Program-made: the position numbers and the translations under genes
Notes under the pieces: generated by a model
Database searches by the model: none
Told to the model about the DNA's origin: nothing
Seen by the model: only the letters and a program-made list of their open reading frames with translations
Assembly (NCBI GenBank): GCA_052161605.1
Contig: CP197409.1
Source: JBKCUI01 sp052161605
GTDB lineage: Bacteria > Planctomycetota > Planctomycetia > Pirellulales > Pirellulaceae
DNA: 64,000 nt
Direction: 5' to 3' (one strand)
Shown: positions 25,812 to 35,304 of the stretch, in pieces
Layout: each line of letters opens with the position of its first letter
Numbering within the stretch: the first letter of the stretch is position 1

Positions 25812-28800
25812 ATGGCCAATGCGGAAGCCACCTACGATCGCGTTAATGACTACACCTCGGTCAAGATTTCGTTAGCTCGTCCTCAAGATATCCGATCGTG
25901 GTCGTTCGGTGAGGTCAAGAAGCCGGAAACGATCAACTACCGAACGTACAGACCAGAGAAAGACGGTCTTTTCTGCGAACGGATTTTTGGCCCGGAAAAG
26001 GACTGGGAATGCGCTTGCGGCAAGTACCGGGGCATGAAGTACAAAGGGATGATCTGCGACCGTTGCGGTGTTAAGGTCACTCACTCCCGCGTACGACGAA
26101 AGCGAATGGGGCACATTGAGTTGGCTGCTCCAGTGGCTCATATTTGGTTCTTCAAAGCCATGCCGAGTCGTCTTGGTAATCTTCTTGAGATGAAGACGAC
26201 CTCGCTGGAAAAGGTGATTTACTTCCAAGACTACGTGGTCACCAACGCAGGCACAACGGATCTGCAAGTTCAACAGTTGATGACTGAGGAAGAATACCGA
26301 GCGGCTCGAGCTCAGTACGGTGATGGCTTCGAGGCTGACATGGGTGCTGAAGCTGTTCGAAAGCTGTTACAAGGCTTGGATCTTGTGAAGCTTTCCGAAG
26401 AACTGCGCACCGAGTTGGCTGAAACCAGCAGCAAGCAACGCAAGAAAGATTTGATCAACCGACTTAAGCTGGTCGAATCGATCCGAGATAGCGAGAACCG
26501 TCCAGAGTGGATGGTTCTGGATGTCATTCCGGTTATTCCTCCGGATCTCCGGCCGTTGGTATTGCTCGATAGTGGCAACTTTGCAACCTCCGACTTGAAC
26601 GACCTCTACCGTCGGATCATCAATCGAAACAATCGTCTACGCAAGCTGGTCGATCTTAATGCACCAGAAGTTATCATCCGAAACGAAAAGCGGATGCTGC
26701 AACAATCGGTCGATGCGTTGTTCGACAACGGACGTTGCAAGCGGCCCGTTTTGGGCAGCAGCAACCGACCGCTGAAGAGCTTGACTGACATGATCAAGGG
26801 TAAGCAAGGTCGGTTCCGAGAGAACTTGCTCGGTAAGCGAGTCGACTACTCCGCTCGTTCGGTTATCGTGGTCGGACCACGGCTTCGATTGCACCAATGC
26901 GGGCTTCCCAAGAAGATTGCTTTGGAGCTGTACCAGCCGTTCATCATTCGCAAACTGAAAGAACTCGGGCATGCTGACACCATCAAGTCGGCTAAGAAGA
27001 TGCTCGAGCGAAAAGATGAAGAGGTTTGGGATATCCTGGAACAAGTGATTCGCAATCACCCGGTTCTCCTCAACCGAGCACCGACGCTTCACCGAATGGG
27101 TATCCAGGCGTTTGAACCAACGTTGGTCGAAGGCAATGCAATTCACTTGCACCCATTGGTTTGCAAAGGCTTTAACGCTGACTTCGACGGTGACCAGATG
27201 GCAGTTCACTTGCCACTCTCGATCGAGGCACAAGTTGAGGCTCACACGTTGATGATGAGTACCCACAATATTTTTGCACCGAGTAATGGTAAACCCATTA
27301 TGAGTCCTTCGCAGGACACGGTTATGGGTTGTAACTACATCACCCAGCAGCTCCCTGATCAAAAGGGTGCGGGGATGATCTTTGCGACCACTACCGAGGC
27401 TGAGTATGCATTCCAACAAGGAACCATTGCTCGCCATGCGAAGATCAAGGTTCGATTGCCTGGATGGCGAAAAGTCAAGGGAGATCCAGACGGCAAGCGA
27501 GGAGTGATAGTCGAAACGACCTTTGGTCGCATTCTCTTCAACTCGATTCTTCCAGACGGCATGGATTTCTACAATCAAGCCATGAAGGGGAGCGATTTGG
27601 CGGGCGTAATTAGCGACTGCTATCAGCTACTCGGTCGCCGTGCGACGATCAAGTTATTGGACGACATGAACCAACTCGGTTTCCGCGAGTCAACCAAGTC
27701 CGGACTGTCCTTCGGTGCAGACGACTTGTTAACACCAGAATCGAAGACCAAGCACATTGCGGATGCTGAAAAGAAGGTTATGACCTTCCAAAAGAACTAC
27801 CTCAAGGGGGTTATGACACCTCAAGAGCGTTATAACCAAGTTCTTGATGCTTGGACCGCCACTCGGGAATTGATCACCAAAGACATGTTGGTTGCGATGG
27901 AAAACGATAACCATCGCGGTGATTGGTACATCAACCCGGTCTTCTTGATGGCATCCTCCGGTGCACGGGGTGGTATCGAACAGATTCGCCAGTTGGCCGG
28001 TATGCGAGGATTGATGGCGAAACCGACCGGTGAAATCATCGAAACGCCGATCAAGTCGAACTTCCGAGAGGGATTGTCCGTTCTCGAGTATTTCAGCTCG
28101 ACTCACGGGGCACGAAAAGGCTTGGCGGATACGGCACTCAAGACGGCTGACTCGGGATACTTGACCCGTAAGTTGGCTGACGTGGCGCAAAACGTGGTTA
28201 TAACCATGCAAGATTGCGGCACAACGCAAGGCATTACCAAGGGGACGATTTACCGAGGTGAGAAGGTCGAAGTTCGTTTGGCCGATTCGATCATTGGTCG
28301 CGTCAGCCGTCAGAACATCGTCAACTTGATCACTGCCGAAACGATAGTTCAAGAGAACCAGATGATCACCCGCGAGATCGCGCGTCAGATCGAAGAGATG
28401 GGCTTGGAAAAAATCCAAGTTCGTTCACCGATGACTTGCGACGCTCCGCTGGGAGTTTGCCGAACCTGCTACGGTATGGATATGAGTACCGGTGCGTTGG
28501 TAGAAGAAGGAATGGCGGTGGGAATCATCGCTGCTCAAAGTATCGGTGAACCTGGAACGCAGTTAACGATGCGTACGTTCCACCAAGGTGGTGCGGCCAA
28601 TACGACCACCGAAGAAAGCGATATCAAGGCGAAGAAGGCCGGTATTGTTAAGTTCATGAAGATGCGGTCCGTTACCAACGACGAGGGGCACGATGTGGTG
28701 CTCAATCGAAATGGTGAGATCGTGGTTGTCGATCCTCGCGGTCGAGAACTGGAACGATACGAGGTGCCATCGGGTGCACGATTGGCTGTCAAAGAAGACC

Positions 28801-30212
28801 AAGAGATCGTCAAGGGGCAGACCTTGTGCGAATGGAACCCTCACAAGATTCCAATCTTCTCGACCGCTGGCGGTAAGGTTTTGTTCGTTGACGTGATTGA
28901 AGGCGAAACCCTCAAGCTCGAGAAGGATCCTAGTGGAAACTTCCAACGAAGAATCATGGATTCTCGCGGTAAGTTCCACCCGCAGATCGTGATCGAAGAC
29001 GCGGATGGCAAGGCTCTCGATGTCCACTATCTTCCTGAAAAAGCCGTTATTTTGGCAATCGAAGGGAAGCAAGTGAATCCGGGAACGGAAATCGCTGAAA
29101 TGCCTCGTGAGGCTACCGGTGTTCGAGATATCACGGGTGGTTTGCCACGAGTTACAGAAATCTTCGAAGCGAGAAAACCAAAGGATCCGGCTGTCGTGGC
29201 CGAGCTTGACGGTACCGTGGAGATTTCCAAGGATCGTAAACGTGGCAAGCGGTCGATCATCGTTCGCAGCGAAAGTGGCGAAGAAGTTGAACACTTGGTG
29301 CCACCAGGAAAGCGGTTCCTGGTTCACTCCGGTGACATCGTCAAGGCTGGCCAAGCGTTGGTCGACGGGCCATTGGTTCCGCACGACATCCTACGCGTCA
29401 GCGGCGAAGAAGCTGTGCAGCAGTATCTCGTTCACGAAGTTCAGCAGGTCTATCGCCTCCAGCGAGTGGAAATAAACGATAAGCACATCGAGATCATCAT
29501 TGCTCGCATGTTGCGTAAGACTAAGATCACCAGCGCTGGCGATTCCAGTCTGTTGTCTGGTTTGGTTATGGACCGGTTTGAGTTCAAGAGAGTAAACGAT
29601 CAGCTGTCCAAGTGCGTGAAAATCACCGACCCAGGTGACACCGAATTCGCGTTGGGAGCGATTGTTCCACGAGACGCTTTCGATACCTCGAATACCCAGG
29701 TGGAGGGATTGGGTGGAAAGCCTGCTAAAGGCAAGAAGCCGAAGCCAGCTCACGGCGAAGTGCAATTGTTGGGTATCACCAAGGCAGCGGTTCAAAGCAA
29801 CAGCTTTATCTCGGCGGCTAGTTTCCAAGAGACCACCAAGGTATTGACCGAGGCGGCGCTTGCGGGCAAGGTGGACCGATTGGTGGGTCTCAAGGAGAAC
29901 GTCATTCTTGGCCACTTGATTCCAGCTGGAACAGGTTTCCGGATTTTCCAAGATTCCGAGGTCAGCTACCGACGCGAAGCTCTCGAGGACTTGGTCAATC
30001 GAGGAACGACTGCGGCCGAGGAAAGCTTCCCGCTGCTTAACCAAGCACCGAAGCCAGCCGAGGAACCGGTGGTTCCCAATCCATCGGTTGTGCTCCCAGC
30101 AGTTCCGAGTTTAGAGGATTTGATGACGCCACCGAGCGAAGAGTCGCCATTGAGCGAACCCGCTGTTGCACCAGATCCCATCACGGAATCGCGTGCAACT
30201 CCAGAAGAGTAG
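25812..30212 (+). CDS. rpoC: DNA-directed RNA polymerase subunit beta'
   Basis: A 1466-residue beta-prime subunit. The first zinc site is CxCGKYRGMKYKGMICDRCGV. The catalytic magnesium motif NADFDGDQMAVHLP lies near residue 460, and the trigger-loop and bridge-helix region contains GARGG and the AAQSIGEPGTQLTMRTFH motif. The second zinc site is CDAPLGVCRTCYG. The C-terminal 60 residues form a proline/glutamate-rich tail beyond the conserved core. ATG 25812 has the ribosome site CAGGGAG about ten bases upstream; an in-frame GTG at 25770 is less likely. Confidence 0.98.
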   Translation: MANAEATYDRVNDYTSVKISLARPQDIRSWSFGEVKKPETINYRTYRPEKDGLFCERIFGPEKDWECACGKYRGMKYKGMICDRCGVKVTHSRVRRKRMGHIELAAPVAHIWFFKAMPSRLGNLLEMKTTSLEKVIYFQDYVVTNAGTTDLQVQQLMTEEEYRAARAQYGDGFEADMGAEAVRKLLQGLDLVKLSEELRTELAETSSKQRKKDLINRLKLVESIRDSENRPEWMVLDVIPVIPPDLRPLVLLDSGNFATSDLNDLYRRIINRNNRLRKLVDLNAPEVIIRNEKRMLQQSVDALFDNGRCKRPVLGSSNRPLKSLTDMIKGKQGRFRENLLGKRVDYSARSVIVVGPRLRLHQCGLPKKIALELYQPFIIRKLKELGHADTIKSAKKMLERKDEEVWDILEQVIRNHPVLLNRAPTLHRMGIQAFEPTLVEGNAIHLHPLVCKGFNADFDGDQMAVHLPLSIEAQVEAHTLMMSTHNIFAPSNGKPIMSPSQDTVMGCNYITQQLPDQKGAGMIFATTTEAEYAFQQGTIARHAKIKVRLPGWRKVKGDPDGKRGVIVETTFGRILFNSILPDGMDFYNQAMKGSDLAGVISDCYQLLGRRATIKLLDDMNQLGFRESTKSGLSFGADDLLTPESKTKHIADAEKKVMTFQKNYLKGVMTPQERYNQVLDAWTATRELITKDMLVAMENDNHRGDWYINPVFLMASSGARGGIEQIRQLAGMRGLMAKPTGEIIETPIKSNFREGLSVLEYFSSTHGARKGLADTALKTADSGYLTRKLADVAQNVVITMQDCGTTQGITKGTIYRGEKVEVRLADSIIGRVSRQNIVNLITAETIVQENQMITREIARQIEEMGLEKIQVRSPMTCDAPLGVCRTCYGMDMSTGALVEEGMAVGIIAAQSIGEPGTQLTMRTFHQGGAANTTTEESDIKAKKAGIVKFMKMRSVTNDEGHDVVLNRNGEIVVVDPRGRELERYEVPSGARLAVKEDQEIVKGQTLCEWNPHKIPIFSTAGGKVLFVDVIEGETLKLEKDPSGNFQRRIMDSRGKFHPQIVIEDADGKALDVHYLPEKAVILAIEGKQVNPGTEIAEMPREATGVRDITGGLPRVTEIFEARKPKDPAVVAELDGTVEISKDRKRGKRSIIVRSESGEEVEHLVPPGKRFLVHSGDIVKAGQALVDGPLVPHDILRVSGEEAVQQYLVHEVQQVYRLQRVEINDKHIEIIIARMLRKTKITSAGDSSLLSGLVMDRFEFKRVNDQLSKCVKITDPGDTEFALGAIVPRDAFDTSNTQVEGLGGKPAKGKKPKPAHGEVQLLGITKAAVQSNSFISAASFQETTKVLTEAALAGKVDRLVGLKENVILGHLIPAGTGFRIFQDSEVSYRREALEDLVNRGTTAAEESFPLLNQAPKPAEEPVVPNPSVVLPAVPSLEDLMTPPSEESPLSEPAVAPDPITESRATPEE

Positions 30213-30253
30213 TCCTTGATTATGTCTCAGGACGACTTTTAGTTCGAATCAAA

Positions 30254-30285
30254 TGAGGCCTCTACCAGGGGCCTCTTTTTTTGTT
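30254..30285 (+). terminator. Rho-independent terminator of rpoBC
   Basis: GAGGCC (30255-30260) pairs with GGCCTC (30270-30275) around a short loop, directly followed by a run of eight Ts. It lies 42 bases after the rpoC stop, in the right orientation. Confidence 0.88.
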
Positions 30286-30296
30286 TAAACGGATTA

Positions 30297-30448
30297 TGTT
30301 CGGAGTCGTAGGTTCTGGTGCTGATCGTTGAACCGTCCAGTTTGAGTTGGTGCAAGGCTCCGGTGTCGTGGTAGGTTCGCTCGGAGATGGAGCTGTCGAG
30401 ATCGGTGACTTTGATGAGTCGATTTCCATTTCCTATTCGATTATCAGC
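30297..30448 (-). pseudogene. Decayed YD-repeat (Rhs-like) gene fragment
   Basis: Read on the minus strand from 30448, this stretch translates without a stop into about 50 residues that look like Rhs/YD repeats: KVTDLDSSISERTYHDTG, then LHQLKLDGSTISTRTYDSE. There is no start codon, the upstream end overlaps the stop of the M20 peptidase gene, and the downstream end runs into the rpoC terminator. It is therefore best read as a leftover of a larger Rhs-type gene. The fragment is short, so chance similarity cannot be excluded. Confidence 0.42.
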
Positions 30449-31655
30449 ATGTTGCGTCTTTCAGCATCAAGCAGCTGAGATGCGCTTTGCGGGGCAAGCT
30501 CGAAAGTCGAATCCACTCCTGATCGCTATGCAGTAAATCTCCCTCAGGTCCAAAGGTGTCGACGTTTGGTAAGCCCAGACCCGCGAGCTTGTTCCCATCG
30601 CTGGCACCTCCCGAAATCTTCCAATGGATACTTTCACCGATCTCAGAGGCAACGCTTTCGATTCTGGTCATCCAACCCGATGTTGCCTCATCGATCGTCT
30701 TCGGTTTGGCTACGATTCCACCCTCGATCTCCACTCGAAATCCTTCTTCAGGTCGGTCCCATTCCTTCTGAATTCGCCCCATTTCCTCTTCAATCCAAGC
30801 CTGTTCGGTCGCATTGGAAACCCTGGCATTGACTCGTAGAACGCACAAGTCGGGGACGACATTCACGGCATCTCCTCCGCGAATGCGACCAATGTTCACT
30901 GTCACTCCGGGGTGGATTCCATTCAACTGGTTTATTGAGTTTGCGATCTTCGCCGCATGCAGAATGGCATTGCGACCAGCATGAAAATTGCGGCCAGCAT
31001 GAGCGGCTTTTCCTCTTACGATTACGACGAAGGAACCCGTTCCTCTACGTTCAGACACCAGCGAGCCGTCGGGCAACGTTGGCTCATACAGCATGGCAAA
31101 GGAGAACTCAGAAGCAATTTGTTGCCAAAGTGACATCGTAGCGGGTGAGCCGATCTCCTCGTCGGGGGTCAATATCGCAGACACTCGAACGCGATCCATA
31201 TCCAAAAACTTCATCGCCCCGAGCAGAGCCCAACGGAGCACGATGACACCCCCTTTGGCGTCGATAACACCAGGTCCGCACATTCGTTCATCGCCATCAA
31301 CCTCGTATCGCATGCATTCTTGAAATGGACTCTCCACCCCGTAAACCGTGTCGTAATGAATGCTCATAAGAATGCGGGGCGATGAACTGGTTGTATCATT
31401 TCCCGTCCAATCCCATCGGAGAGCTTTATGAGTACGACTCTCGATGCGGCATCCCAAATCATCCAGGCTGCTCCAAGTGGGTAAGCTATACTCCTGGAAT
31501 TGCCATCCGAGATCCGAATAGAGCTCCTTTAGCCATGTGGCGGCACGTTCCAGACCGATTAAATTGCTCGATCCAGAGGAAATATTGCATAACGATTCGA
31601 GCTCGTCCGCCATCTGGGGTTGGTGATTGTGAAACCAATCCTTTATTTCATTCAT
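30444..31655 (-). CDS. M20 family metallopeptidase (carboxypeptidase G2/ArgE/DapE type)
   Basis: A 403-residue cytoplasmic hydrolase with two bound metal ions, usually zinc. Metal-binding and catalytic positions are visible: SIHYDTVY near residue 98, GPGVIDAKGG for the bridging aspartate, TPDEEIGS with the catalytic glutamate and its metal partner, YEPT, and LHSDQEW near the C-terminus for the last histidine. An internal dimerisation domain begins near GKAAHAGRNFHAGRNA. The likely reaction is removal of an acyl or amino acid group from a small substrate; the exact one cannot be told. It is the last gene of a tight minus-strand run, starting 17 bases after the phosphoesterase stop. Confidence 0.88.
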   Translation of the reverse strand: MNEIKDWFHNHQPQMADELESLCNISSGSSNLIGLERAATWLKELYSDLGWQFQEYSLPTWSSLDDLGCRIESRTHKALRWDWTGNDTTSSSPRILMSIHYDTVYGVESPFQECMRYEVDGDERMCGPGVIDAKGGVIVLRWALLGAMKFLDMDRVRVSAILTPDEEIGSPATMSLWQQIASEFSFAMLYEPTLPDGSLVSERRGTGSFVVIVRGKAAHAGRNFHAGRNAILHAAKIANSINQLNGIHPGVTVNIGRIRGGDAVNVVPDLCVLRVNARVSNATEQAWIEEEMGRIQKEWDRPEEGFRVEIEGGIVAKPKTIDEATSGWMTRIESVASEIGESIHWKISGGASDGNKLAGLGLPNVDTFGPEGDLLHSDQEWIRLSSLPRKAHLSCLMLKDATC

Positions 31656-31672
31656 ATGAATTCACCGAAGTT

Positions 31673-32410
31673 TTACTTGGGTTGTGGATAAAGAGACTTG
31701 CCCGTTTCATCAAAGTCAAAGTAGGCGAGAGATCCCAAGCAGATGAACCGCGTACCTGAAGGATGTTGAAAAACGTAATTCTTGTGGTGGTGACCAAAAA
31801 ACCACCACTGCGGTGCATGATTCTCAAGCATTCGTTGCAGCAACCGATTGGTTCGGCTCAACGGAATGTTTTCTTTCAACGATCCGACAAAAGGCAACAA
31901 TTCCGTTGGGCAATCGTGACTGACGACAACCTTGGGTTTCGCTGTGACATAAACTCTCAGAGCAAGTTCTTGCTGTACATCATCCAGTTCTTCCTCGTAC
32001 CACCAATTTAGTCCTTCGATACGATTCGGCCGATCGATGCTCGCCGCCCCTCGAACGTAAAAAAAGGAGAAGTCATCGTCGACCAGCGGAAATTGATGAA
32101 CGCCAAAATCCCCTAGAAAATGAGGGGTTCGTTTGGGCAAGTTGTCATGGTTTCCGGCGATGACGCGGTGCCGACTGGATTCGACTAGTACCAAGTCGGT
32201 ATAGTCCTGGCTCAAGTCTCCGACTTGTATGCTGTAGCGTGCCTCCTTGGTAAGCCCCAGATAGCTGCGTCCTCGTACATTGGGATCTCGCCAGATGAGC
32301 GGCATGAATCGACGATCTTTGTCGCGATCTGCACGTCTAGTGCGTGGACGCATTCGACCGTGTACGTCACCTATGATGCGAATATGTACGGAGGGTTCGG
32401 ATGCAATCAA
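31673..32410 (-). CDS. Calcineurin-like metallophosphoesterase
   Basis: A 245-residue enzyme with all five phosphoesterase blocks: IIGDVHGR near residue 13, VGDLSQD, AGNHDN, VVSHDCP and the final FGHHHKNY. These bind a two-metal centre that cleaves phosphate esters. It lacks a signal peptide, so it acts in the cytoplasm. It begins three bases after the rph stop, suggesting co-transcription. The natural substrate is unknown; protein phosphatase or nucleotide-type activity are both possible for this family. Confidence 0.85.
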   Translation of the reverse strand: MIASEPSVHIRIIGDVHGRMRPRTRRADRDKDRRFMPLIWRDPNVRGRSYLGLTKEARYSIQVGDLSQDYTDLVLVESSRHRVIAGNHDNLPKRTPHFLGDFGVHQFPLVDDDFSFFYVRGAASIDRPNRIEGLNWWYEEELDDVQQELALRVYVTAKPKVVVSHDCPTELLPFVGSLKENIPLSRTNRLLQRMLENHAPQWWFFGHHHKNYVFQHPSGTRFICLGSLAYFDFDETGKSLYPQPK

Positions 32411-32413
32411 CTT

Positions 32414-33160
32414 TTAAGAGAACCTCCAGCCTGCACCGAGCGCGTTCTTTTGGATTTCGGTCAATCTTTTTATCCCGAGCTTGGCCAACGATAAGAGTAT
32501 TCCTAACTCTTCGTCATCGAACGTCGCCTCTTCTCCGGTTCCTTGTATCTCCACAAAACGTCCTTTGCCGGTCATCACGACATTCATATCGACATCAGCT
32601 TTCACATCTCGCGCGTAATCGAGATCGAGAGTTGCAGTTCCGTCCACCATGCCAACGCTGATGGCGGCCAAGCTGGATGAAAGTGGATACCGTTCGAGCG
32701 GACAGTCCGCAAAAGCCGTATTAACAGCGTCGACCAAGGCGATGAACCCACCCGTTATGGCAGCCGTTCGGGTCCCTCCATCAGCTTGCAAAACATCGCA
32801 GTCTATGGTCAAAGAGCGTTCTCCTAGTTTGTTTAAATCCGCTATCGCTCGAAACGAACGGCCGATCAAGCGTTGAATCTCGGTCGTCCGTCCGTCGACC
32901 TTGCCGGCTCTTTCTCTCGATTTTCGCGGAGAAGTACTACCGGGCAACATATTGTATTCTGCGGTGATCCAACCTTTACCGCGACCTGCCATCCATTCGG
33001 GCACACGGTCCTCAAGAGAAGCCGTGCAGAGCACGACAGTGTCACCACACTGATACAAAACGCTGCCGGCGGTCTTGTTGGTGAAGTGGCGTTGAATGGA
33101 TACTGGTCTGATGTCCTGCATGCAATGGCTCGCAATGGGCGAATGGTGATACTCTGACAA
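32414..33160 (-). CDS. rph: Ribonuclease PH
   Basis: A 248-residue phosphorolytic 3'-5' exoribonuclease that trims tRNA precursors. It aligns along its whole length with known RNase PH: GSVLYQCGDTVVLCTASLED, GKGWITAEYNMLPGST, the RTTEIQRLIGRSFRA helix, and DCDVLQADGGTRTAAITGGF, followed by DMNVVMTGKG and EIQGTGEEATF. The arginines that bind phosphate and RNA are kept. The start at 33160 gives the usual length. It sits in an operon-like run, 33 bases after the ABC permease gene. Confidence 0.96.
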   Translation of the reverse strand: MSEYHHSPIASHCMQDIRPVSIQRHFTNKTAGSVLYQCGDTVVLCTASLEDRVPEWMAGRGKGWITAEYNMLPGSTSPRKSRERAGKVDGRTTEIQRLIGRSFRAIADLNKLGERSLTIDCDVLQADGGTRTAAITGGFIALVDAVNTAFADCPLERYPLSSSLAAISVGMVDGTATLDLDYARDVKADVDMNVVMTGKGRFVEIQGTGEEATFDDEELGILLSLAKLGIKRLTEIQKNALGAGWRFS

Positions 33161-33193
33161 AATGATGGTTTCGAGAAGTCTCGTCGATCGATT

Positions 33194-33985
33194 CTAGCGG
33201 TTTCCATCAGATTCGAAACCGACACCGTGAGTCCAACGCCGGAAAACGGTCTTATTCAGGGCTTGGACAACTAGTAACAGCGCGAGCCCGAGCAAGGTGC
33301 AGGTCATGACTGCTGCGATCATAGAGGCGGTGCGTAAATTAGCTTGGCGGGCAGTAATGATCGTGCCGAGCCCCTCGTAAGCTCCGCGATCCCCGACAAA
33401 AAATTCTCCAATAATGGCTCCAATGACGGCGAGCCCGCAACTAATCCGAAGCCCTAAGATGAGCTGCGGGATGGCGGCTGGGATTCGCAGCTTCATGAGA
33501 ACTTGCAAAGTCGAAGCCGATTGCAATTGAAACAGATCGCGAAAGTTTTCGTGAATGGAAAGTAGGCCGCTAGTCACGTTGCTGATGACGGGGAAGATAC
33601 TGATAATGGCAGCTACCAATACGACGGTTCGAAACTCGTTTCCAAACCAGAGAATAAGCAGCGGGGCGATGGCCACGATAGGCACGGTTTGCAGGAAGAC
33701 TACGTACGGATAGCACGAATTCCGGATCCAGCTCGAAAGGCTAAAAATTACGGCAACGACGAAGCCGATCACTCCGCTGGCCAACAATCCAGCTGCAGCC
33801 GCCTGGATCGTAATCCAGGCACCTCGTAGAAGTATCCATCGCTCGTCTACGAATGAACGGAAAACATCTTTCGGAGGAGGCAAAACTACTTTGTGAATCT
33901 CAAACCACCGAACAGCCAAATCCCAAAGGAAAAGTACCGATAGAAAAACCAAAGCAGGTGCAAGGATCCTTAGGAGCTTATGCAT
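33194..33985 (-). CDS. ABC transporter permease, NitT/TauT (SsuC) type
   Basis: A 263-residue inner-membrane protein with six predicted helices. The ATPase-contact loop is visible as FQLQSASTLQVLMKLRIPAAIPQLILGLRIS, the EAA-like motif typical of the SsuC/TauC/NrtB group, which imports small anions, sulfonates, pyrimidine precursors or similar molecules. ATG 33985 comes one base after the stop of the ATPase gene. A longer frame to 34120 exists but lies inside the ATPase gene. No substrate-binding protein is found nearby, so the cargo cannot be named. Confidence 0.88.
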   Translation of the reverse strand: MHKLLRILAPALVFLSVLFLWDLAVRWFEIHKVVLPPPKDVFRSFVDERWILLRGAWITIQAAAAGLLASGVIGFVVAVIFSLSSWIRNSCYPYVVFLQTVPIVAIAPLLILWFGNEFRTVVLVAAIISIFPVISNVTSGLLSIHENFRDLFQLQSASTLQVLMKLRIPAAIPQLILGLRISCGLAVIGAIIGEFFVGDRGAYEGLGTIITARQANLRTASMIAAVMTCTLLGLALLLVVQALNKTVFRRWTHGVGFESDGNR

Positions 33986-33986
33986 G

Positions 33987-34814
33987 CTATGCCTGCTCTC
34001 CTTCGGCCACCGATTCGAATAGCCTGCACGAAACCACGCCATAGATGTCAGCGAACAAGCTGCTGGACCGAAGTGCCGCATTGCGAGGCTCCGTGAAAGC
34101 AACGGGGATGGTTGCTGCATTCTTACCTTTCGCCATGATGCAAATCGAATTGCTGAGGTAGACCGCTTCGGCGATGTTGTGCGTCACGAAGATGACAGTA
34201 CACCCTTCGGTCGCAGCTATTTTGAGCAGAAGATCATTGAGTCGCGACCTAAGGACATCGTCCAGTGCGGCAAAGGGTTCATCCATGAGGAGCAACTCAG
34301 GCTTGGTAGTCATAGCCCGAGCGATGGAGACTCGCATTTTCATGCCGCCCGACAATTGCGAGGGCCTCTTTAGCCAATCGCTCTTCAACAACCCCACTTG
34401 ATTCAGCCAATGTTCGCTGGCCTCTCGGATCTCAGTTTTGGAGCGTTCTTTGCGAAGCTCGAGCGGCAGGCGAACATTTTCCATAACGGATCGCCAAGGA
34501 AGCAAAGCCGACTCCTGGAATACGAACGACATCTCAGCACGCAGTTTGTCACTCGACCGGTTTGTTTCGACGTTGCCCGCGTTTCTTCCTGAGATGCTGA
34601 TCGTCCCGGAATCTGGTTCAAGCAGACCAGCAATAACCCGGAGAACGGTGCTTTTGCCGCAGCCACTCGGACCGAGCAGCGTGACAATCGAAGCTCGATC
34701 CACCTCTAGATCGAGTCCTCGCAACACAAGTTGCCTTGCACCGGTTTTGGTCGGGAATGCGACCTCGATTCCTCGGCATTCGACATATCGCTCGGGAAAA
34801 GCCTTGCTGATCAT
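33987..34814 (-). CDS. ABC transporter ATP-binding protein, NitT/TauT (SsuB) type
   Basis: A 275-residue ATPase subunit. Walker A is GPSGCGKST near residue 50, the Q-loop is FVFQESALLPWR, the signature is LSGGMKMRVSIARA, Walker B is LLLMDEPFAALD, and the switch histidine is in VTHNIAEA. These match the SsuB/TauB/NrtD group. Its ATG overlaps the stop of the pterin dehydratase gene by four bases (ATGA), and the permease follows at once, so the three genes form a coupled unit. Confidence 0.92.
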   Translation of the reverse strand: MISKAFPERYVECRGIEVAFPTKTGARQLVLRGLDLEVDRASIVTLLGPSGCGKSTVLRVIAGLLEPDSGTISISGRNAGNVETNRSSDKLRAEMSFVFQESALLPWRSVMENVRLPLELRKERSKTEIREASEHWLNQVGLLKSDWLKRPSQLSGGMKMRVSIARAMTTKPELLLMDEPFAALDDVLRSRLNDLLLKIAATEGCTVIFVTHNIAEAVYLSNSICIMAKGKNAATIPVAFTEPRNAALRSSSLFADIYGVVSCRLFESVAEGEQA

Positions 34815-35191
34815 TCGTTATTTTTGGCGTCCGCAAAAGAGGTCGCTAATAGCGAGTCGATTTTCGCGGCTAGGATGAAATCATTTTCGCTAAGACCGCC
34901 GATCGCATGGGTGGTTAGTTCAATCCGCAGGTGCCGGTAACCAGTCAAATGCAAATCGGGGTGATGGGCCTCGGACTCCGCCAGGTTCGCAATCGCATTG
35001 AGAGCCTCGAGAGTACGGACAAAATCCCTGAATCTTACAGACCGAACGATCCATTTTCCTTGCTCGACGAGTTTCCAGCCTGCGAGCGATTTGATCTGCT
35101 GTTCGGAGAAGTCTAACGGACAAGCGTCCACGCCACCTTCGCAGGGGACACATTTCTTGGTTTCTAGCGTTTGGGCCGATTGGATTTGCAT
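34811..35191 (-). CDS. phhB: 4a-hydroxytetrahydrobiopterin dehydratase (pterin-4a-carbinolamine dehydratase)
   Basis: A 126-residue protein. The family signature ESEAHHPDLHLTGYRHLRIELTTH contains the catalytic HHP and later histidine. The enzyme recycles tetrahydropterin used by aromatic amino acid hydroxylases, and a related moonlighting role in molybdopterin-linked proteins has been proposed. The N-terminus carries an extra CVPCEGG pair of cysteines, common in family members of the type LxxKxCxPCxGG. It is the first gene of the minus-strand run; no phenylalanine hydroxylase is in the window. Confidence 0.93.
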   Translation of the reverse strand: MQIQSAQTLETKKCVPCEGGVDACPLDFSEQQIKSLAGWKLVEQGKWIVRSVRFRDFVRTLEALNAIANLAESEAHHPDLHLTGYRHLRIELTTHAIGGLSENDFILAAKIDSLLATSFADAKNNE

Positions 35192-35304
35192 ACTTTTCGC
35201 TCTGGAATTAGCGTATTTCGTTTGTTTTTAGGGTGACTTGCGGGTACTTTTCGGTGTAGCGGCCCGCTTTCATGCAGTGATTCTTTCCCCTAGACAACGA
35301 TTAT

